Part shown: positions 17,177 through 26,435 of the stretch, piece after piece
Position numbering within the stretch: the stretch's first letter is position 1
Layout of the letters: the number at the start of each line of letters is the position of its first letter
Origin: an uncultured Campylobacter sp.
Lineage (GTDB): Bacteria; Campylobacterota; Campylobacteria; Campylobacterales; Campylobacteraceae
Length of the DNA: 64,000 bases
Reading direction: 5' to 3'
Assembly: GCF_938030145.1 (NCBI RefSeq)
Contig: NZ_CALHGM010000007.1
Coordinates: 13,306-77,305, forward strand
Translations under genes and position numbers: made by a program
Notes under the pieces: model-generated
What the model was told of the DNA's origin: nothing
Databases searched by the model: none
The model's input: only the letters and a program-made list of their open reading frames with translations

Positions 17177-17469
17177 TCCCGCTCATCCAATTCGTCGTCG
17201 TCGAAATTTTTCGGATCCGCCTTGTATTTCGGATCGTTTTCAAGCTCTTTTAAGCTCGAATTTAGCGCCTTGCACGCGCGGTAAACGTTCAGAAACGCCG
17301 CCGCGATGCCGATAGCGATGCCGAACCAGAGCAGAAGCAGTGAGCCCGTGAGATGCCGCAGCCCAAGTCCGATCGCTACTCCGATGCCGATCGCTACGAC
17401 GATCGAGATGCCCAGGCTGATGTCGCAGGCGCCCTTTACGATTTTGTTTAAATTTTTCGTTACTCTCAT
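17173..17469 (-). CDS. AtpZ/AtpI family small membrane protein
   Basis: A 98-residue protein with two hydrophobic helices (about 17-38 and 42-64) and an acidic C-terminus. Layout and sequence match AtpZ/AtpI proteins, which assist assembly of the F-ATPase c-ring and possibly carry Mg2+. The equivalent C. jejuni gene also follows hemL, as I recall. It lies 31 bp after hemL and overlaps the next gene. Confidence 0.75.
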   Translation of the reverse strand: MRVTKNLNKIVKGACDISLGISIVVAIGIGVAIGLGLRHLTGSLLLLWFGIAIGIAAAFLNVYRACKALNSSLKELENDPKYKADPKNFDDDELDERD

Positions 17470-17500
17470 CTAAAATCCGTAAAATTTTAAAATGCAGCCC

Positions 17501-18772
17501 TTAAAGCGCCGCCATCGCTTCATCCGCGGCGTTTAGCGCAAAGTCGATCTGCGTTTCGTTCATTGTGGCGCAGATAAAGCCCGTCTCAAACTGACTAGGT
17601 GCTAAAAATACGCCGCGCTTAATCATCTCGCCGTGAAATTTAGCAAAGCGCGCGGTGTCTGCCCGCAAAGCGCCGTCATAGTCGCGCACCTCTTCGTCTG
17701 CGAAAAAGTAACCGAACATCGAGCCGACGCAGGCGGTTTGTAGCGCGATGCCACGGCGATTTGCTATGGCGCAAAGCCCGTCCGTAAGTCTGCGGGCAAG
17801 CTCGCCGAGCCTTTCGTAAAGGCCGCTGCTAGCGTAAATTTTACTTAGGCTGGCGATGCCCGCAGCCATTGCGACGGGGTTTCCGCTTAGCGTGCCCGCT
17901 TGATACACCGCTCCTAGCGGGCTTATCATATCCATAATTTCGCGCTTGCCCGCAAACGCCGCCACGCTCATACCGCCGCCAATGACCTTGCCGAAGGTTA
18001 CCAGATCGCCGCGGACGCCGTAGATGCCGTAGCTGCCTAGCTCGCTCGCGCGAAAGCCGCTCATTACCTCGTCGATTATCAGCACGATCTTTTTCTCGTC
18101 GCACAGCGCGCGAAGCTCGGTTAAAAATTCGGGATCCGCCGGCACCAAGCCCATATTCCCCGCGATAGGCTCAATGATGATCGTGCCGATGTCGTTTTGC
18201 GCTAGGACGTCCTTTACGCTTTGTATGTCGTTGTATCTGGCTAGGTAGGTGTTTTTCGCGACATCCTGTGGCACGCCCGCGCTGCTTGCGTTACCGAAGG
18301 TGCTTGCGCCGCTGCCCGCTTTGACGAGCAGGCTGTCGCTATGACCGTGGTAGCAGCCCTCAAATTTTAAAATTTTATCCCGTCCGCTAAAGGCGCGCGC
18401 AAGACGGATCGCGCTCATCGTAGCTTCCGTGCCGCTGCTGGTAAAGCGGATCTTATCTAGGAAATCGAAATTTTTTAGCACCAGCGAGGCGAGCTGCGTC
18501 TCAAGCGGGCTGGATGCGCCGAAGCTTAGCCCCTTTTTGGCGGTTTGCACGACGGCGCGCTCAATGTAGGCATCTGCGTGACCGAAGATGAGCGGACCCC
18601 AGCTCTGCACGAAGTCGAGATATTTTTTACCCTCGACGTCGTATATATACGAGCCCTCGCCGCGATCCACCATAAAAGGCTCACTGCCTACGTTGCCGAA
18701 TGCTCGCACCGGCGAATCGACGCCGCCCGGGATAAGTTTTTGTGCTGCTAAAAATTCGTCGTGATTATTCAT
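17501..18772 (-). CDS. hemL: Glutamate-1-semialdehyde 2,1-aminomutase
   Basis: A 423-residue class III aminotransferase. It has FVQSWGPLIFGHA near the N-terminus, FEGCYHGHSDSLLVKAGSGAST (phosphate and gating region), LIIDEVMSGFR with the PLP-contacting aspartate, and the Schiff-base lysine in VTFGKVIGGGMS. It moves the amino group of glutamate semialdehyde to make 5-aminolevulinate, the first dedicated tetrapyrrole precursor. Its start overlaps a cytochrome c gene by 4 bp (ATGA). Haem supply next to a haem protein makes functional sense. Complete and normal length. Confidence 0.96.
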   Translation of the reverse strand: MNNHDEFLAAQKLIPGGVDSPVRAFGNVGSEPFMVDRGEGSYIYDVEGKKYLDFVQSWGPLIFGHADAYIERAVVQTAKKGLSFGASSPLETQLASLVLKNFDFLDKIRFTSSGTEATMSAIRLARAFSGRDKILKFEGCYHGHSDSLLVKAGSGASTFGNASSAGVPQDVAKNTYLARYNDIQSVKDVLAQNDIGTIIIEPIAGNMGLVPADPEFLTELRALCDEKKIVLIIDEVMSGFRASELGSYGIYGVRGDLVTFGKVIGGGMSVAAFAGKREIMDMISPLGAVYQAGTLSGNPVAMAAGIASLSKIYASSGLYERLGELARRLTDGLCAIANRRGIALQTACVGSMFGYFFADEEVRDYDGALRADTARFAKFHGEMIKRGVFLAPSQFETGFICATMNETQIDFALNAADEAMAAL

Positions 18773-19215
18773 TTTTTCTCCTTCTTTTTTGGTTGATTTA
18801 TCGATTTTATATATTTGTAGATGATGATGATCTCGTTTTGCGTCAGGAAGTAGCTTGGCATCACGTCGCGCGAGCTGCTGATCCCGTCGGCGAGCTCCTG
18901 AAGCGAGAGATTATTGATCGGCGGCGCGTTTAGGGCGCGCTCGTAGTAGGCGCCCGAGGTGCGGTTAAATTCTTTATACTTTACGATTAGCGAGCCCTCA
19001 CCCTTTTCGCCGTGGCACTTATCGCAGCCCACGCCGCGCGGGTTTTTATACAGCATCGCGCCGTACTCCTCGTCGGTGATAAAGCTCTCGGCTTGCACGC
19101 CGCGAGGTAGAAAAAATATGGTCGCGGTTAAAAATAGCGCTAAAAATATAAAATTTCGCATCTTCTCGTTTCGAATTTTTGGAGCAATAATATAAAAAAT
19201 GTGCTTAAATTTCAT
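18769..19215 (-). CDS. Monohaem c-type cytochrome family protein
   Basis: A 148-residue exported protein with one haem-binding CDKCH motif in GVGCDKCHGEKGEG. The export signal most likely begins at an internal Met (MRNFIFLALFLTATIFF, residue 19) and ends at VQA. The listed start is the upstream ATG overlapping the histidine kinase stop, so the true N-terminus may be at about 19161. It should be periplasmic; the redox partner is unknown. It lies between the ArsS-like kinase and hemL in an overlapping gene chain. Confidence 0.8.
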   Translation of the reverse strand: MKFKHIFYIIAPKIRNEKMRNFIFLALFLTATIFFLPRGVQAESFITDEEYGAMLYKNPRGVGCDKCHGEKGEGSLIVKYKEFNRTSGAYYERALNAPPINNLSLQELADGISSSRDVMPSYFLTQNEIIIIYKYIKSINQPKKKEKK

Positions 19216-20453
19216 AACGTCGCTATATTTTCGATCCCCTCAAAATAAAATACGTTTAGCTCGTCCTGCCTGCGGTAGAGGAATTTTAGCCCGTGCGCTT
19301 TGGCTATATTATCGACGATGTAGAGCCCTAGGCCGAAGCTTTGCTTAGCGTTCGTGCCCTTGACGAAGGCCTCTTTGTAGTAGCTAAAGTCCTTCTGTAG
19401 CGGCTCGCCGAGCGTTATGAAGTCCATCGTTTCGGCATTTAGGCGGATTAAAATTTTACCGTCTGCGGCGTATTTTACGGCGTTGTCGATTAAATTTTTC
19501 ACCGCGACGCAAAAGAGCTTCAGATCTACGTTTAAGCTTAGTCCTAGCGGATTTTGCAGCGTTACACAGCCGGGCTCGATCATCGCGATACTAAGCGCTT
19601 CTTTTAAAATTTCATCCATTGAAAAAATTCCGCGTTCGACTAGCGCCGTGCCCGCAGTCGCGCGCTCGACCGCCGCAAATTCGTTGATTAGGCTTTCCAG
19701 CCGCTCAAAGACCGAGATGAGACGCTCCTGATTTTTACCGTGCTCGATCATCTCGACGGCGATGCGACCCTTTGTGATGGGGGTTTTGAGCTCGTGCATT
19801 ATGTTTCGCAAAAAAAGATGGCGCGATTCGTTAAGCTTATTTATCTGCGTGACCGCCTCGTAAAATGCGTGCGAAACCTCGGAAATTTCGTCGTTTCCTA
19901 CGCTTACGTCCTTGATCTGAAGATCGCCTTTAGCAAATTTATCGATCTGGCGCTTAAGCTTGCGAAGAGGACGAATTTTGCGGATGATGAAGATATACGC
20001 AAGCAGGATGATCACCAAAATGACGCCGTAGATCGCTTTGAAAATATCGTAGCGGTAGGGCTGATACTCCTTGTCATTTAAAAGCCGCGTCTCGCCAGCG
20101 TGCGTGATTTTTAAGTAGTGCTTGCGCTTAAACAGCAAGATGTCTGCAGAGCCGATGTCTGCGGAGATGCTGTCTAAAATTTCGGCGCCTTTGATGATCT
20201 CATCGCGTTTGGCTTCATCGCGTATGGTCGAAAACTCGAAATTCGCGACCTGACGGTCGTATTCGACATCGCTGATGAGCTTGCTCATCTGATATAGGTT
20301 CGCGCGCGCAACGATGGAGTATTTGGAGTTTAGCTCGCGGGTGTAGTTTTGCTGATCGTAGCCGATGAGCCAGAGCAGAGCGAGCGAAACACCCACAGCG
20401 GCGAGCGCGAAGATGAACGTGATGGTGTAAAAAATCGACGATCTTACTTTCAT
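19212..20453 (-). CDS. ArsS-like sensor histidine kinase
   Basis: A 413-residue membrane sensor. It has TM1 at about 10-30, a periplasmic sensor domain at 31-140, TM2 at about 141-158 and a HAMP region to about 208. The phosphoacceptor H220 lies in MHELKTPITKGR, and a HATPase domain has NLIDNAVKYA and GLGLYIVDNIAKAHG. The family includes the acid-responsive ArsS of Helicobacter pylori. The partner response regulator lies upstream but is separated by about 490 bp of non-coding DNA, which is unusual for this pair. The cytochrome and hemL genes follow with overlaps. Confidence 0.88.
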   Translation of the reverse strand: MKVRSSIFYTITFIFALAAVGVSLALLWLIGYDQQNYTRELNSKYSIVARANLYQMSKLISDVEYDRQVANFEFSTIRDEAKRDEIIKGAEILDSISADIGSADILLFKRKHYLKITHAGETRLLNDKEYQPYRYDIFKAIYGVILVIILLAYIFIIRKIRPLRKLKRQIDKFAKGDLQIKDVSVGNDEISEVSHAFYEAVTQINKLNESRHLFLRNIMHELKTPITKGRIAVEMIEHGKNQERLISVFERLESLINEFAAVERATAGTALVERGIFSMDEILKEALSIAMIEPGCVTLQNPLGLSLNVDLKLFCVAVKNLIDNAVKYAADGKILIRLNAETMDFITLGEPLQKDFSYYKEAFVKGTNAKQSFGLGLYIVDNIAKAHGLKFLYRRQDELNVFYFEGIENIATL

Positions 20454-20946
20454 TAAATTTATATGATCCTTAAATTTTTAAAATTTCAAAGCTTTGAAGC
20501 CGCTGGCTTGCTTTGCTTTAGCGCGCGGAACCGGCTTGCCCTGCTTTAAATTTACGGCGCATCTTAAAGGCGCGGCGCGTAAATTTTAAAATTTCACCGC
20601 AAAGCAGGGCGCTTTTAAATTTAACAGCCACGGCGCTTTAAATTTTAAAATTTGCCTCTTCCCGCTGCCCTGGGCTCTGTTTTTTATGGCTCGTTCTTGC
20701 CCGTAGCGCCGAATTTTGCCGAAATTTACAACGATGAAATTTCACGCCCATTTAAAATCGCACGCCAAATTTATAACTACAAAATTTTATCGTAAAATTT
20801 TAACGCTTCAGTTGCGGCATCTTAAATTTAAACGGCAAAATCGCGCGGACCGACTTGCGATTTCAGTTTCGCCGCGCGAGTGTCTATTAAATTTAGAGCC
20901 GCGAGCGGCTAAATTCTATCGCGCCGCCCGCCGGACGCAAGTGCGC
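20454..20946. other. Non-coding spacer between response regulator and kinase genes
   Basis: About 490 bp with no credible gene, full of TTTAAATTTTAAAATTT words and GCGC blocks. It separates two genes that are normally adjacent. The response regulator gene ends at 20947 on its far side. Confidence 0.55.
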
Positions 20947-21624
20947 TCATTGTATCAGCTTATAGCCTACGCCGCGGATAGCGTGGATGTAGCTGGGTGC
21001 CTTGGATGTTTCGCCGAGCTTTAGGCGGATGCGACCGATGATGACGTCGATGCTTTTGCTCGAGGATTCCTCGCTTATGGAGCTACAGTTGTAGATGAGC
21101 TCCTCGCGGGTGATCGCGCCGCCTTCCTTCTTGATGAGATACGAAAGCACGTCGTATTCGGCGATGGTGAGCGACAGGGGCTGTCCTTTGAAGCTGATAA
21201 CGTGGCGGAAATCATCCACTTCGAGGTCTTTTTTGGGCTTTGCGGCGCGCTGGATGGAGTTTATATCGTAGCGCTCGATGTGACGTTTGATGCGCGCTAA
21301 AAGCTCTTGTGGATTATAGGGCTTTGGCAGATAATCGTCCGCGCCGAAGTCAAAAGCGTTGATCTTATCGGTCAGATCGTGGCGGGCACTTGATATTATG
21401 ATCGGTATATCGGTGTTTTTACGGATCTCTTTGCAGACCTCAAGCCCGTCCATCCCAGGAAGCGTGAGATCTAAAATCACGAGGTTGAAATTTTCTAAAT
21501 TTAACTTAGAAAGCCCCAAAAACGGATCGTCCGCGACGGTGATATCGATATCGTATTGTTGCAGATATTCGCTTAAAATTTCGGCGAGTTCTAAATCGTC
21601 CTCTATCATTAAAATTTTAGTCAT
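20947..21624 (-). CDS. OmpR-family response regulator (ArsR-like)
   Basis: A 225-residue regulator. The receiver domain has the acidic pocket EDD (8-10), phosphoacceptor D52 in LVILDLTLPGMDG and the switch lysine in LPKPYNPQELL. A winged-helix DNA-binding domain follows (about 125-225, ending IHAIRGVGYKLIQ). It is the likely partner of the kinase encoded downstream and would be controlled by phosphorylation. Complete. Confidence 0.92.
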   Translation of the reverse strand: MTKILMIEDDLELAEILSEYLQQYDIDITVADDPFLGLSKLNLENFNLVILDLTLPGMDGLEVCKEIRKNTDIPIIISSARHDLTDKINAFDFGADDYLPKPYNPQELLARIKRHIERYDINSIQRAAKPKKDLEVDDFRHVISFKGQPLSLTIAEYDVLSYLIKKEGGAITREELIYNCSSISEESSSKSIDVIIGRIRLKLGETSKAPSYIHAIRGVGYKLIQ

Positions 21625-21889
21625 AAAAAAGCCTTTGAAATTTTGCGCGGATTATAACAAAATATAGTTTATATATTTTAAAGCGGCAAATTTGGGCGAA
21701 ATTTTATAAAAATGAAGCGCGGATGGGTAAAATTTTGAAATTTTTTGAAATCTGGTGAAATTTCAAAAATCAGCCCCAAAAATATGGCGAAATTTTGAAA
21801 TTCCAAGAAGCAAAATCTGAAAAATTGACGAATTTGGGCTAAATTCGGCTAAATTTTGCCGATTTTTGCGTTTTTTTCTTAAAAAACTA

Positions 21890-21918
21890 TTGTATTTTTT
21901 GCGAAACTATTGTAGAAT
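21890..21918 (+). promoter_or_regulatory. sigma70 promoter of the HU gene
   Basis: A -35-like TTGTAT (21890-21895), 17-bp spacer and -10 TAGAAT (21913-21918) preceded by TG lie about 33 bp upstream of the HU start. A ribosome site AAGGA is at 21941-21945. Confidence 0.7.
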
Positions 21919-21951
21919 ACCGCCGAAACCACTTTATTTTAAAGGATTAGC

Positions 21952-22248
21952 ATGAAAAAAGCTGATTTTATCCAAGTAGTTGCCGAGAAGGCAGGTCTTT
22001 CTAAAAAAGATACCGTTAAGGTAGTAGATTCTGCACTTGAAGCTATCAAAGAGCTTTTAGTAAAAGGTGATGACATAAGCTTCATCGGCTTCGGATCTTT
22101 CGGCATCGCAGAGCGTGCAGCTCGCGAGGGTAAAGTTCCTGGCACAAACAGAACTTACAAATCTCCTGCTACTAAAGTAGTAAAATTTAAAGTTGGCAAA
22201 CAGCTAAAAGAGGCTGTTGCAGCTGCAAAAGGCAAGAAGAAAAAATAA
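21952..22248 (+). CDS. hup: DNA-binding protein HU
   Basis: A 98-residue histone-like protein. It starts MKKADFIQVVAEKAGLSKKD, has the dimer-core segment FIGFGSFGIAERAAREG, then the DNA-contacting beta-arm with the conserved proline (PGTNRTYKSPATKVVKFKVG) and a lysine-rich C-terminus. It bends and compacts DNA as a homodimer. It stands alone between its own promoter and a strong terminator, as expected for an abundantly expressed protein. Confidence 0.96.
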   Translation: MKKADFIQVVAEKAGLSKKDTVKVVDSALEAIKELLVKGDDISFIGFGSFGIAERAAREGKVPGTNRTYKSPATKVVKFKVGKQLKEAVAAAKGKKKK

Positions 22249-22260
22249 TTTTCTTGCTCC

Positions 22261-22290
22261 AAGCCCCGTCTTCGGGGCTTTTCTCTTTTA
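22261..22290 (+). terminator. Rho-independent terminator of hup
   Basis: An 8-bp GC-rich stem (arms 22261-22268 and 22273-22280, TCTT loop) is followed by a T-rich tract, 12 bp after the HU stop. Confidence 0.88.
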
Positions 22291-22318
22291 AATTTATAAA
22301 ATCATAACTTTTTAAAAT

Positions 22319-22405
22319 GCCCGAGTGGTGAAATTGGTAGACGCACCAGACTCAAAATCTGGCGAGGGCGACCTCGTGTCGGTTCGATTCCGACCTCGGG
22401 CACCA
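22319..22405 (+). tRNA. tRNA-Leu (anticodon CAA)
   Basis: An 87-nt cloverleaf with the 3' CCA encoded. The acceptor arm GCCCGAG pairs with CTCGGGC. The D arm holds GTGGTGAAATTGGTAGAC, the anticodon stem CCAGA/TCTGG has loop CTCAAAA (anticodon CAA, reads UUG), and a long class II variable arm precedes GGTTCGATTCC. The size and variable arm fit leucine. Confidence 0.96.
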
Positions 22406-22521
22406 TAAATCTTCTTTAAATTTTATCCGTAATTTCAACCGCCTTTTGTAAATTTCAACTTGCTATAAAATTTTTTATACTATTATTACCGCGGTATTTT
22501 TTTTAAAAGAGGCAATTATTT

Positions 22522-23955
22522 ATGATACGTAAAATTCTTATCGCTAATCGCGGCGAGATCGCGGTTCGCATCATTAGAGCCTGCAGAGATCTGCATATTA
22601 AAAGCGTCGCGATCTACACCAAACCCGACATCGATTGCTTGCACGTAAAAATCGCCGATGAGGCCTACGAGGTCAGCGCCGACGCGCTAAAAGGCTATCT
22701 GGATGCCAAAAAGATCGTCGAAGTCGCCAAAGAGTGTGGCGCTGATGCGATACATCCTGGATACGGCTTTTTGAGCGAGAATTTTGACTTTGCAAGAGAG
22801 GTCGAGGACGCGGGGATCATCTTCATCGGTCCGAAACCCGACGTTATTCGCAAAATGGGCAACAAAAACATCGCTCGCTATTTGATGCGCAAAAACGGCA
22901 TTCCGATCGTGCCGGGCACCGAGAAGCTAAATCACGAGAGTATGGATACGATCAAAAAATATGCGCGCGAGATCGGCTATCCCGTGATTTTAAAGGCTAG
23001 CGGTGGCGGTGGCGGACGCGGTATCCGCGAGGTGTGGGACGAGAAAGATATGCAGAGCGCCTACGACTCGTGCACGAGGGAGGCGAAGACCTTTTTTAAC
23101 AACGATGAAATTTTTATGGAAAAACTCGTCGTCAAGCCGCGCCATATCGAGTTTCAGATCATCGGCGACAATTACGGAAACATTATCCACCTTTGCGAGC
23201 GCGATTGCTCGATCCAGCGCCGCCACCAAAAGATCATCGAGATCGCGCCGTGCCCCTCGATAAGCGAGCATCTGCGAAAGACGATGGGTACGACCGCAGT
23301 AGCTGCGGCGAAGGCGGTGAATTATACCAACGTCGGCACGGTGGAATTTTTGCTTGATGATTACAACAACTTCTATTTTATGGAGATGAATACCCGTATC
23401 CAGGTCGAGCACGGCATCACCGAGGAGGTCACGGGCGTCGATCTCGTCGTGCGCCAGATCCGCATCGCAAACGGCGAAATTTTAGAGCTTGAGCAAAGCG
23501 ATATCAAACCGCACGGCTACGCGATCGAGGCGCGTATTACCTCCGAAAACGTCTGGAAAAATTTCACCCCCGTTCCCGGCACCGTTAGCGATTATTATCC
23601 AGCACTAGGCCCTTCCGTGCGCGTCGATAGCCACATCTACAAAGGTTATAAAATTCCGCCGTTTTACGACTCGCTTCTAGCCAAGCTAATCATCAAAACC
23701 ACCGACTACGACCTGGCCGTCAATAAACTAGAGCGTGCGCTGAAGGAATTTCGTATCGAGGGGGTGCGCACGATCATTCCGTTTTTGCTCAGTATCAGCA
23801 AGTCGCGTGAGTTCCGGCTTGGCTTTTTCGACACGAGCTACGTAGAGAAAAATTTAGACAAAATTTTAGAAAACACTATTGATGATATGCAGCCGAATAA
23901 AAACGAAGCGATCGCCGCCATCATCGCTGCGATGCGTAAATCGGCGCGGATTTAG
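22522..23955 (+). CDS. pycA: Pyruvate carboxylase subunit A (biotin carboxylase)
   Basis: A 477-residue ATP-grasp biotin carboxylase with IANRGEIAVRIIRA, the glycine-rich ATP lid KASGGGGGRGIREV, the metal-binding EFLLDD and MEMNTRIQVEHGITE blocks. It carboxylates biotin on a partner subunit using ATP and bicarbonate, and with subunit B makes oxaloacetate from pyruvate. The fatty-acid enzyme AccC is very similar. I prefer pycA because the C-terminus is about 30 residues longer than AccC and because the following small protein and bpt genes match the pycA neighbourhood of C. jejuni as I recall it. No pycB or biotin carrier gene is in the window. Confidence 0.85.
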   Translation: MIRKILIANRGEIAVRIIRACRDLHIKSVAIYTKPDIDCLHVKIADEAYEVSADALKGYLDAKKIVEVAKECGADAIHPGYGFLSENFDFAREVEDAGIIFIGPKPDVIRKMGNKNIARYLMRKNGIPIVPGTEKLNHESMDTIKKYAREIGYPVILKASGGGGGRGIREVWDEKDMQSAYDSCTREAKTFFNNDEIFMEKLVVKPRHIEFQIIGDNYGNIIHLCERDCSIQRRHQKIIEIAPCPSISEHLRKTMGTTAVAAAKAVNYTNVGTVEFLLDDYNNFYFMEMNTRIQVEHGITEEVTGVDLVVRQIRIANGEILELEQSDIKPHGYAIEARITSENVWKNFTPVPGTVSDYYPALGPSVRVDSHIYKGYKIPPFYDSLLAKLIIKTTDYDLAVNKLERALKEFRIEGVRTIIPFLLSISKSREFRLGFFDTSYVEKNLDKILENTIDDMQPNKNEAIAAIIAAMRKSARI

Positions 23956-23963
23956 GAAAGAGT

Positions 23964-24245
23964 ATGGATTTTTTAGATAGCCTAAAAGATATAAAAAAGG
24001 ATATGCTTAAGGATAAGGCGGCAAGCTCCGCGCCCAAAAAGCCCAAAAAACCTAATCCAAATCGCGACGAGTTTAAAGATATTTTTAAAGATGATGATTT
24101 GAGCTTGCAAAGCGGGGGCGTCCTAGACGGTGCCGCGGAGGAATTCGACGCAGCCAAAGAGAGCATCGCCGCACGCGAAAATCGCCTCAAAGACGAGTTT
24201 TTAAAATACGTGGACGCGGCAAACATCAAAAAGCTGAATGACTGA
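23964..24245 (+). CDS. Small conserved hypothetical protein between pycA and bpt
   Basis: A 93-residue, highly charged protein (Lys/Asp/Glu-rich) without membrane segments, probably largely helical or disordered. It starts 8 bp after pycA and overlaps bpt by 8 bp, so all three are one operon. A similar small gene occupies this position in C. jejuni. Function unknown. Confidence 0.75.
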   Translation: MDFLDSLKDIKKDMLKDKAASSAPKKPKKPNPNRDEFKDIFKDDDLSLQSGGVLDGAAEEFDAAKESIAARENRLKDEFLKYVDAANIKKLND

Positions 24246-24972
24246 AATTCCATTTTGCACGCTGGATTTTGCCTGCCCCTATCTGGACGGCAGAGCCGCG
24301 CGCAGCGAGTATCTCTACATAAAAGACTGCGACTTCGAATATAATTCAAGCTTAGTGCAGCACGGCTACCGCCGCTTCGGCAGGTATTTTCAAAAGCCCA
24401 TTTGTGCAGCCTGTGCGGAGTGTAAAAGTTTGCGTGTCGATGCTACAAATTTTAAATTTAGCAAATCGCATCGTCGCGTCTATAAAAATAATCGCACGAC
24501 CGCCTATGTATGGCAATCTCGCCCGCTTTTAAACGATGCGCGTTTGGAGCTTTTCGCGCTTTACCACGACTATATGCATCTAAAAAAGGGCTGGCCTCTG
24601 CAAGAGATCGATTTTGAGCGATATGACGAAATTTACGTCCAGGGCCACGGCGACTTCGGCAAAGAAATTTCTTACTACGGCGAGGATGGGCGGCTTATCT
24701 GCGTCGATCTCATCGATATTGTGGATGACGGCATCAGCTCGGTGTATTGCTACTACGATCCGTATCTGCCGCATCTAAGTCTGGGTAAATTTTCGCTTTT
24801 AAAACAGATCGAGTTTGCCCAAGATCTGGGGCTACGATGGATCTATCTGGGCTATGCGGTGAAGCAGTGCCCGAGCCTGGCGTATAAATTTAGCTACGAG
24901 CCGTATGAAATTTTAAACTCATACGTAGAGCTTGACGCTCCCGCTGTGTGGGAGGGGCGCATAGAGGGGTAG
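24238..24972 (+). CDS. bpt: Aspartate/glutamate leucyltransferase (arginyl/leucyl-tRNA--protein transferase)
   Basis: A 244-residue enzyme of the ATE/Bpt family. The N-terminal domain has the cysteine-rich region RYFQKPICAACAECKSLRV and SKSHRRVYKNN. The GNAT-like C-terminal domain has YYCYDP-type and LGKFSLLKQIEFAQDLGLRWIYLGY segments. It transfers an amino acid (leucine in bacterial Bpt) from tRNA to N-terminal Asp or Glu, marking proteins for ClpS/ClpAP degradation. Last gene of the pycA operon; normal length. Confidence 0.9.
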   Translation: MTEIPFCTLDFACPYLDGRAARSEYLYIKDCDFEYNSSLVQHGYRRFGRYFQKPICAACAECKSLRVDATNFKFSKSHRRVYKNNRTTAYVWQSRPLLNDARLELFALYHDYMHLKKGWPLQEIDFERYDEIYVQGHGDFGKEISYYGEDGRLICVDLIDIVDDGISSVYCYYDPYLPHLSLGKFSLLKQIEFAQDLGLRWIYLGYAVKQCPSLAYKFSYEPYEILNSYVELDAPAVWEGRIEG

Positions 24973-25616
24973 GTTCCGCGCGCAGACGCCCTGAGTAGCC
25001 TAAATAGACATACACACTGCGCGGAAAAATGAGCTCCGCTCGCCCTTGCAGCCTATAAATACGGCGTGCGGTAGAGGTCATGCCGCCGCGCAAAATTCGC
25101 TCGCGCGCAGATACGAATTCGGTATGTTAAAAGCACGCTTCGGCGTCAAATATCGCGCTGAAATTTCGCGCGTTATGAGTCTTCAAGGCTTTTGAGTCAC
25201 GGCAGGCGTTAAATTTTGCGCTGAAATTTAGCGCCGCTCGGCCTGCAAAAATATCCGCGGTGATGAAATTTAAGGCGAGGAAATTTAAAAGTAGAGCGGA
25301 TGGATTTGCAAATTTTACGGCAGGCTCGGCATTTACGTGTAGCAAGACGGCACGCGCGGCTTTTGATCGTATTTGGCTCTTGAGTGCGCGCGAAAAAGGA
25401 CGATTAGTTTCGTAATATAACTCTTACGCTGCCGCAATTAGCCTTGGCGCTGCGACCGGCTTCGGCATTGACCTAGTTTCGATATCGCGATTAGCTCTGG
25501 TCTGTAACCGATACTGCCGCGCAAGCGGCGGAGCAAAAAAAGATGGCTTATAAAGCACGATATTGCATATATTTTGTAAAATTTAAGCAAACTGCGAAGC
25601 GCAATAAGACGACCGG
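24973..25616. other. Gene-free stretch between convergent genes
   Basis: Between the bpt stop and the convergent beta-propeller gene. I see no gene, RNA or clear terminator. Short open frames here have repeat-like, unlikely compositions. Confidence 0.5.
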
Positions 25617-26435
25617 TTACGGCAAATTTATCAGCTCCACCTTGTTTTCCAACGTTTTTGGGATAAATAAAACTTTACCGTCGCTTGAGATGTCCGCAGG
25701 TCTTTGCATCGCGCCGAGGTTTATTTTGCGTATCTGTCCGTTTGCATCGATACGCCAAATTTTGCCGCTTAAAAGGTCCTCACCCCAGTCGCTAATTAAA
25801 ATTTCGCCGTTTTTTCCGCGTGCTATGCCGTAGAAAACTCCCTTCATATCGGCAAAGATCGAAATTTCGCGAGATTTCAGATCCATGCTTAGCACGCGCC
25901 CCGGAACCTTTCCGCTAAGATCGAAGGTGGTGATCAGAAGTTTGTCGCCCTTGAGCAAAAGCGCGCCCGCATTGCCGAGCGAGGGGTCGATGCGTGCGAA
26001 CTCATCGTAGCTTTTTGCGTTTAAATTTATGCTGTAAATCACGCTACGCGCATTATCGCTTGCGAGCAAAACCTCGCTACCGAGCGCTACGACGTCGTTT
26101 AAGGCCTGCGCTCCCTCGATTTTCAGATTGAAAACCTCCTGACCTTTGCTAAAGCCTCTGATCGCATCCAGATCGCACACGTAGAGCACGCCCTTGATCT
26201 GCGCCATTCCGCCAGGATTTACCAGATCGTCTATAAAATTTGTCTCAACGATACCCGAGTTTTTTACTATGCGGCTGATGAAGCCGTCGCGCTCTTGTGG
26301 ATCTTCACTACTGCCGCGATTTGCGATATAAAAAGCGTCATCGGTAATAAGTGAACCACTAGGTGCACTAAATCCGTCGATCTCTAGGCCAAAAAGCGCG
26401 CCTGCCAAGGCGCACGAAAGTAGAACTTTTTTCAT
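25617..26435 (-). CDS. Secreted beta-propeller (NHL/SMP-30-like) protein
   Basis: A 272-residue protein with a clear signal peptide (MKKVLLSCALAGALFG). Repeated blade-like segments follow, such as GVLYVCDLDAIRGF, SEVLLASDNARSVIYSI, DKLLITTFD and GEILISDWGEDLLSGKIWRID. The pattern suggests a six-bladed NHL or SMP-30-type propeller in the periplasm. Ligand or enzymatic role unknown; metal-site residues cannot be judged by eye. It is monocistronic, flanked by long gene-free DNA on both sides. Confidence 0.7.
   Translation of the reverse strand: MKKVLLSCALAGALFGLEIDGFSAPSGSLITDDAFYIANRGSSEDPQERDGFISRIVKNSGIVETNFIDDLVNPGGMAQIKGVLYVCDLDAIRGFSKGQEVFNLKIEGAQALNDVVALGSEVLLASDNARSVIYSINLNAKSYDEFARIDPSLGNAGALLLKGDKLLITTFDLSGKVPGRVLSMDLKSREISIFADMKGVFYGIARGKNGEILISDWGEDLLSGKIWRIDANGQIRKINLGAMQRPADISSDGKVLFIPKTLENKVELINLP

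Noticed and set aside
22522..23955. Calling this gene accC
   Set aside because: The protein is longer than AccC and its neighbours match the pycA locus, although the catalytic domains cannot be told apart by eye.
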